Below, piece after piece: positions 7,391-10,127 of a stretch of 10,127 nucleotides of DNA. This DNA comes from an uncultured Lachnospiraceae bacterium (GTDB lineage: Bacteria > Bacillota > Clostridia > Lachnospirales > Lachnospiraceae). Both the position numbers and the translations under genes were made by a program. Numbering within the stretch: the stretch's first letter is position 1; each line of letters starts with the position of its first letter. The notes below the pieces were generated by a model that saw only the letters and a list, made by a program, of their open reading frames with translations, had not been told where the DNA came from and made no database searches. The DNA is taken from the NCBI GenBank assembly GCA_902803015.1, contig CADCOL010000196.1:1-10127 (forward strand), given 5' to 3'.

Positions 7391-9664
7391 TTATTCTACC
7401 TCGTCGTTCTTCCCTTCTGCCCGTTTATTCAAAACATCCTGAAATTCATCATCGGAATCGTCCAAAGAGGCTTCTTCTGCAGGAGCGGGATTTTCCTTCT
7501 CCGCTTCCTCTTTTGCGATTTCTTCATCCACGATTTCATTCAACTCGTCCAATTCGGATTTGCTGATTCCGTAATAAGTTTCTTCCTCCGGCTTGGTAAA
7601 ATACGATTCCTCATCCTCCTCTGAAGGAGCGGGAATCTTGACGGATTCCGGTTTCTCGGAAGATGTATCGTCGGAAGCAGGTGCAGTTTCCTGCGTTGAT
7701 TCCTCTTTTACCGGCAGATTTGTCGTTGCCGCATTCCTGCCAAACTGCAATGCATTATCCTTCGGAGGCGGAACGGGGATTCCTTTCTCCCTGCAGTATA
7801 TTTCCATAAATTCGTGACCGGTAATGGTTTCTTTCTCAATCAGATGTGCGGCGATTTTATCAAGAATGTCACGGTTTTTCTTCAGCATCTTGTATGCTTC
7901 TTTATAGCACTCTTTAATCATCGCCATGACTTCTTTGTCCACTTCGGCGGTGGTCTTATCCGCACAATTCATAACGGTTCTGCCGTCCAGATATCTGCTT
8001 TCCACAGACTCAAACTGTACATGACCGAACTTCTCGCTCATACCGTACAGTGCAATCATGGCACGTGCAATATTGGTTGCACGTTCTATATCATTGGCGG
8101 CACCTGTTGTAATGGTACCGAATACGAGCTCTTCCGCGGCACGTCCGCCCAAAAGGCCAACAATCTCATCATGGAGTTCTTCTTTGGAATCGAGATATTT
8201 TTCTTCTTCGGGAACCTGCATGACATATCCGAGTGCTCCCATGGTACGCGGCACAATGGTAATCTTCTGAACCGGCTCGGAGTTCTTTTGTAATGCGGAA
8301 ATCATGGCATGACCGACTTCGTGGTAGGAAACTATTTTACGTTCCTGCTCCGTAAGAATCCTGTCTTTCTTTTCCTTGCCGACAAGCACGATTTCAACGG
8401 CATTCAACAAGTCTTTCTGACCGACGAATGCACGGCCTTCTTTTACAGCGGTAATAGCTGCTTCATTCACCATATTGGCCAGATCGGAACCGGTTGCGCC
8501 GCTGGTTGCCAATGCAACTTCCTCAAAATTAACGGTCTCATCGAGCTTAACATTCTGCGCATGGACTTTAAGAATTGCAACACGTCCCTTTAAATCCGGT
8601 TTTTCCACTACAACACGACGGTCAAAACGACCGGGGCGGAGAAGTGCCTTGTCAAGGATTTCCGGACGGTTGGTAGCAGCCAGAATAATAATCCCCTTGT
8701 TTCCGTCAAATCCGTCCATTTCGGAAAGCAACTGGTTTAAGGTCTGCTCGCGTTCTTCGTTTCCGCCGCCGTATTTGGAATCACGGCTGCGGCCAATCGC
8801 ATCGATTTCATCGATGAATACGATACAGGGAGCATTCTTTTCCGCTTCTTTAAAAAGATCTCGAACACGGGATGCTCCGACACCGACATAAAGTTCCACA
8901 AAATCGGAACCGGTAAGGGAAAAGAAGGGAACATTTGCCTCTCCCGCGCAGGCCTTTGCAAGCATGGTTTTACCGGTACCGGGAGGTCCCACGAGCAAAA
9001 CACCTTTCGGAAGGCGTGCACCGATTTTCACATATCGATCGGGATTATGAAGAAAGTCTACAACTTCCTTTAGCGAATCAATCGCCTCATCAACACCCTT
9101 TACATCTTCGAACTTAACACCCGTGGATTTCTGGACATAAACCTTCGCATTGGATTTGCCGACACTCATAAATCCACCGAATCCGTCACTCTTGGACATT
9201 CTTCGGAAAAGAGCGATACCGAAAATGAGAAAGAGGACCGTCGGTAAAACATATGCAAACAGAATGTACCAAATCTGTGAAGAGTTACTTGGAATCTCAC
9301 CCTTAACTTCAATTCCCGCTTCCAAAAGTCTGGCGGTTAATACCCCGTCCTCTTCGGTTTTACCCGTATAATAGTATTTCTGCGTATTTCCGCTTAACAG
9401 CCAGTTTTTAACCGCATTTGCTTTTGTTCCGACGGGATAAATGGTGATTTTTGTTTCTTCGATGACAACGGATTCAACCTTCTCTTCTTCAATCATGGTA
9501 AGAAATTCATTATAGGTAATTTCCGTTGCGTCCGTCGTATTAAACAGTCTGAAAATCCACGTAAATACAAAGAAGCAGATCATAAGAAAGAATACGATAA
9601 AAAGTATTCCTCCTCCGCCTCCCTGACGCTTGTTGTTTTTGTTGTTATTATTTTGATTCTCCAT
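7391..9664 (-). CDS. ftsH: ATP-dependent membrane zinc metalloprotease FtsH
   Basis: FtsH is a hexameric membrane-anchored AAA+ protease that removes damaged membrane proteins and short-lived regulators. The 757-residue product begins with an Asn/Gly-rich cytoplasmic tip (2-19). It then has a first membrane segment (about 19-40), an extracytoplasmic domain (about 45-128) and a second membrane segment (about 131-153). The AAA+ domain contains Walker A GPPGTGKT (226-233), pore loop ELYVGVGA (257-264), Walker B IVFIDEID (281-288) and the second region of homology [21 protein letters not shown] (330-350). The protease zinc site is HEVGH (448-452), with the third ligand probably Asp525 in GAANDIERA. 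After about residue 640 a long acidic, low-complexity tail extends to the end. The ATG at 9662-9664 has only a weak GAGTG ribosome site. It is the first gene after the promoter at 9705-9733 and heads the apparent operon; uvrC starts 6 bp after its stop. Confidence 0.98.
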   Translation of the reverse strand: MENQNNNNKNNKRQGGGGGILFIVFFLMICFFVFTWIFRLFNTTDATEITYNEFLTMIEEEKVESVVIEETKITIYPVGTKANAVKNWLLSGNTQKYYYTGKTEEDGVLTARLLEAGIEVKGEIPSNSSQIWYILFAYVLPTVLFLIFGIALFRRMSKSDGFGGFMSVGKSNAKVYVQKSTGVKFEDVKGVDEAIDSLKEVVDFLHNPDRYVKIGARLPKGVLLVGPPGTGKTMLAKACAGEANVPFFSLTGSDFVELYVGVGASRVRDLFKEAEKNAPCIVFIDEIDAIGRSRDSKYGGGNEEREQTLNQLLSEMDGFDGNKGIIILAATNRPEILDKALLRPGRFDRRVVVEKPDLKGRVAILKVHAQNVKLDETVNFEEVALATSGATGSDLANMVNEAAITAVKEGRAFVGQKDLLNAVEIVLVGKEKKDRILTEQERKIVSYHEVGHAMISALQKNSEPVQKITIVPRTMGALGYVMQVPEEEKYLDSKEELHDEIVGLLGGRAAEELVFGTITTGAANDIERATNIARAMIALYGMSEKFGHVQFESVESRYLDGRTVMNCADKTTAEVDKEVMAMIKECYKEAYKMLKKNRDILDKIAAHLIEKETITGHEFMEIYCREKGIPVPPPKDNALQFGRNAATTNLPVKEESTQETAPASDDTSSEKPESVKIPAPSEEDEESYFTKPEEETYYGISKSELDELNEIVDEEIAKEEAEKENPAPAEEASLDDSDDEFQDVLNKRAEGKNDEVE

Positions 9665-9704
9665 TAATTCACTCTTTCATTAAAAAATAAACCCATACCT
9701 TAAT

Positions 9705-9733
9705 ATTATAAGTTCCGGAACCGAATAATTCAA
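9705..9733 (-). promoter_or_regulatory. Sigma-A type promoter for ftsH and the downstream operon
   Basis: On the minus strand, TTGAAT (9728-9733) and TATAAT (9705-9710) are separated by exactly 17 bases, a near-consensus vegetative promoter. Transcription should start near 9698, giving a leader of about 34 bases before the ftsH ATG. The -35 box begins two bases downstream of the T-tract of the tRNA terminator, so the ftsH unit looks insulated from tRNA read-through. Confidence 0.85.
9712..9721. promoter_or_regulatory. Perfect 10-bp palindrome in the ftsH promoter spacer, possible operator
   Basis: GTTCCGGAAC is its own reverse complement and lies wholly inside the 17-bp spacer between the -35 and -10 boxes. 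A dimeric regulator bound here would block RNA polymerase. It does not match the CIRCE element of HrcA or the CtsR repeat that I know of for stress genes. The site is short and could be chance. Confidence 0.4.
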
Positions 9734-9735
9734 CT

Positions 9736-9765
9736 AAAAAACCCGTAGTTACAAGAACTACGGGT
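9736..9765 (-). terminator. Intrinsic terminator of the tRNA cluster
   Basis: ACCCGTAGTT (9741-9750) pairs perfectly with AACTACGGGT (9756-9765) around a 5-base loop. On the minus strand the 10-bp stem is followed by six T (9736-9741). It begins two bases after the tRNA-Cys 3' end, so it ends the tRNA transcript just before the ftsH promoter. Confidence 0.93.
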
Positions 9766-9767
9766 AG

Positions 9768-9838
9768 AGGCGCCAACCAGATTTGAACTGGTGATAACGG
9801 TGTTGCAGACCGGTGCCTTACCACTTGGCTATGGCGCC
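9768..9838 (-). tRNA. tRNA-Cys (anticodon GCA)
   Basis: The 71-nt gene folds as a cloverleaf. The acceptor GGCGCCA pairs with TGGCGCC, and the T loop is TTCAAAT inside a 5-bp stem. The anticodon loop CTGCAAC carries GCA at 9804-9806, reading Cys codons UGC and UGU. The discriminator base is U, as usual for Cys tRNA. CCA is not encoded; the next bases lead into the terminator stem. It is the last member of the three-tRNA cluster. Confidence 0.96.
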
Positions 9839-9886
9839 ATGACTTTATTATATTATCACAACTCTTTAAAAATATAAAGGGTTTTA

Positions 9887-9958
9887 TGACTCCGACGAGA
9901 ATCGAACTCGTGTTACCGCCGTGAAAGGGCGATGTCTTAACCGCTTGACCACGGAGCC
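9887..9958 (-). tRNA. tRNA-Glu (anticodon UUC)
   Basis: The 72-nt cloverleaf has acceptor GGCTCCG pairing with CGGAGTC (one G-U pair). The D-arm contains GTCAAGCGGTTAAGAC, and the T loop TTCGATT is closed by ACGAG/CTCGT. The anticodon loop CTTTCAC gives UUC at 9923-9925 for Glu codons. The discriminator base is A and no CCA is encoded. An AT-rich spacer of 48 bases separates it from tRNA-Cys. Confidence 0.96.
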
Positions 9959-9990
9959 TTATCTTTTAAAATCTCTCAGATTCTAAAAAA

Positions 9991-10062
<72 letters not shown>

Positions 10063-10103
10063 ATATGCGCGTTTCAACGAGCAGAAGATTTCGAGAAATT
10101 GTT

Positions 10104-10127
10104 TTGAGCTTGCTTGCAAGTGCTCAA
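10104..10127. repeat. Interrupted inverted repeat at the right edge
   Basis: TTGAGC (10104-10109) is the reverse complement of GCTCAA (10122-10127). Inside it TTGC and GCAA can extend the pairing with a two-base bulge. On the minus strand it is followed by AAC and not by a T-tract, so it is not a clear terminator for incoming minus-strand transcription. The element may continue past the edge. Its role is unknown. Confidence 0.5.

Noticed and set aside
8480..9000. Tyr in place of Phe in the FtsH pore loop (ELYVG)
   Set aside because: An aromatic residue is kept at the position, so substrate gripping should be unaffected; not unusual enough to report.
9847..9852. TATAAT on the minus strand just before tRNA-Cys
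   Set aside because: There is no -35 box at the right distance, and the start would fall almost on the tRNA 5' end. The AT-rich spacer explains it, and co-transcription with the upstream tRNAs is simpler.
9959..9990. Small AATCT/AGATT hairpin with nearby T-run between tRNA-Asn and tRNA-Glu
   Set aside because: The stem is only about 5 bp and AT-rich, too weak to call a terminator, and it lies within a tRNA cluster likely read through.

Overview
The window looks like a chromosomal housekeeping region of a low-to-mid-GC Firmicute, most likely a clostridial lineage such as Lachnospiraceae. The evidence is the HPr kinase/murB/rapZ/whiA gene set, the Gram-positive style GGAGG ribosome binding sites, the ROK-type glucokinase and the Asn-rich FtsH N-terminus. 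That placement rests on gene content and protein style, not on any database search. Everything convincing lies on the minus strand, so transcription runs from the right edge to the left edge.

Right edge (about 9736-10127): a short palindrome-rich stretch, then three tRNA genes, Asn(GUU), Glu(UUC) and Cys(GCA), none with an encoded CCA. A strong intrinsic terminator follows. Its T-tract almost touches a near-consensus promoter (TTGAAT-17 bp-TATAAT) that would drive ftsH and probably everything downstream. The spacer of this promoter contains a perfect 10-bp palindrome.

Main gene train (9664 down to 1): ftsH, uvrC, a CPCC zinc-finger-like protein gene, a lipoprotein gene, hprK, a ROK glucokinase gene, murB, rapZ and the first 180 codons of whiA. 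Gaps are 1-41 bp and I see no terminator inside, so one long operon, perhaps with internal promoters, is likely. The conserved core uvrC/hprK/murB/rapZ/whiA joins DNA repair to carbon sensing (HprK), glucose entry into metabolism (glucokinase), peptidoglycan precursor synthesis (MurB), amino-sugar-linked regulation (RapZ family) and growth/division control (WhiA). FtsH adds membrane protein quality control at the head of the unit.

The least ordinary part is 4281-5497. Two accessory-looking genes sit between uvrC and hprK: a 202-aa protein ending in a CPCC cysteine-rich domain, and a lipoprotein with a low-complexity acidic linker. The lipoprotein's C-terminal domain resembles, from memory, small nuclease-like toxin domains of polymorphic toxins. 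A run of ten A residues lies exactly at its linker/domain junction, and a one-base slip in either direction would remove that domain. This pair is the best candidate for an undescribed system here. The rest is ordinary housekeeping with some details worth checking, such as the Leu in the RapZ Walker A motif.
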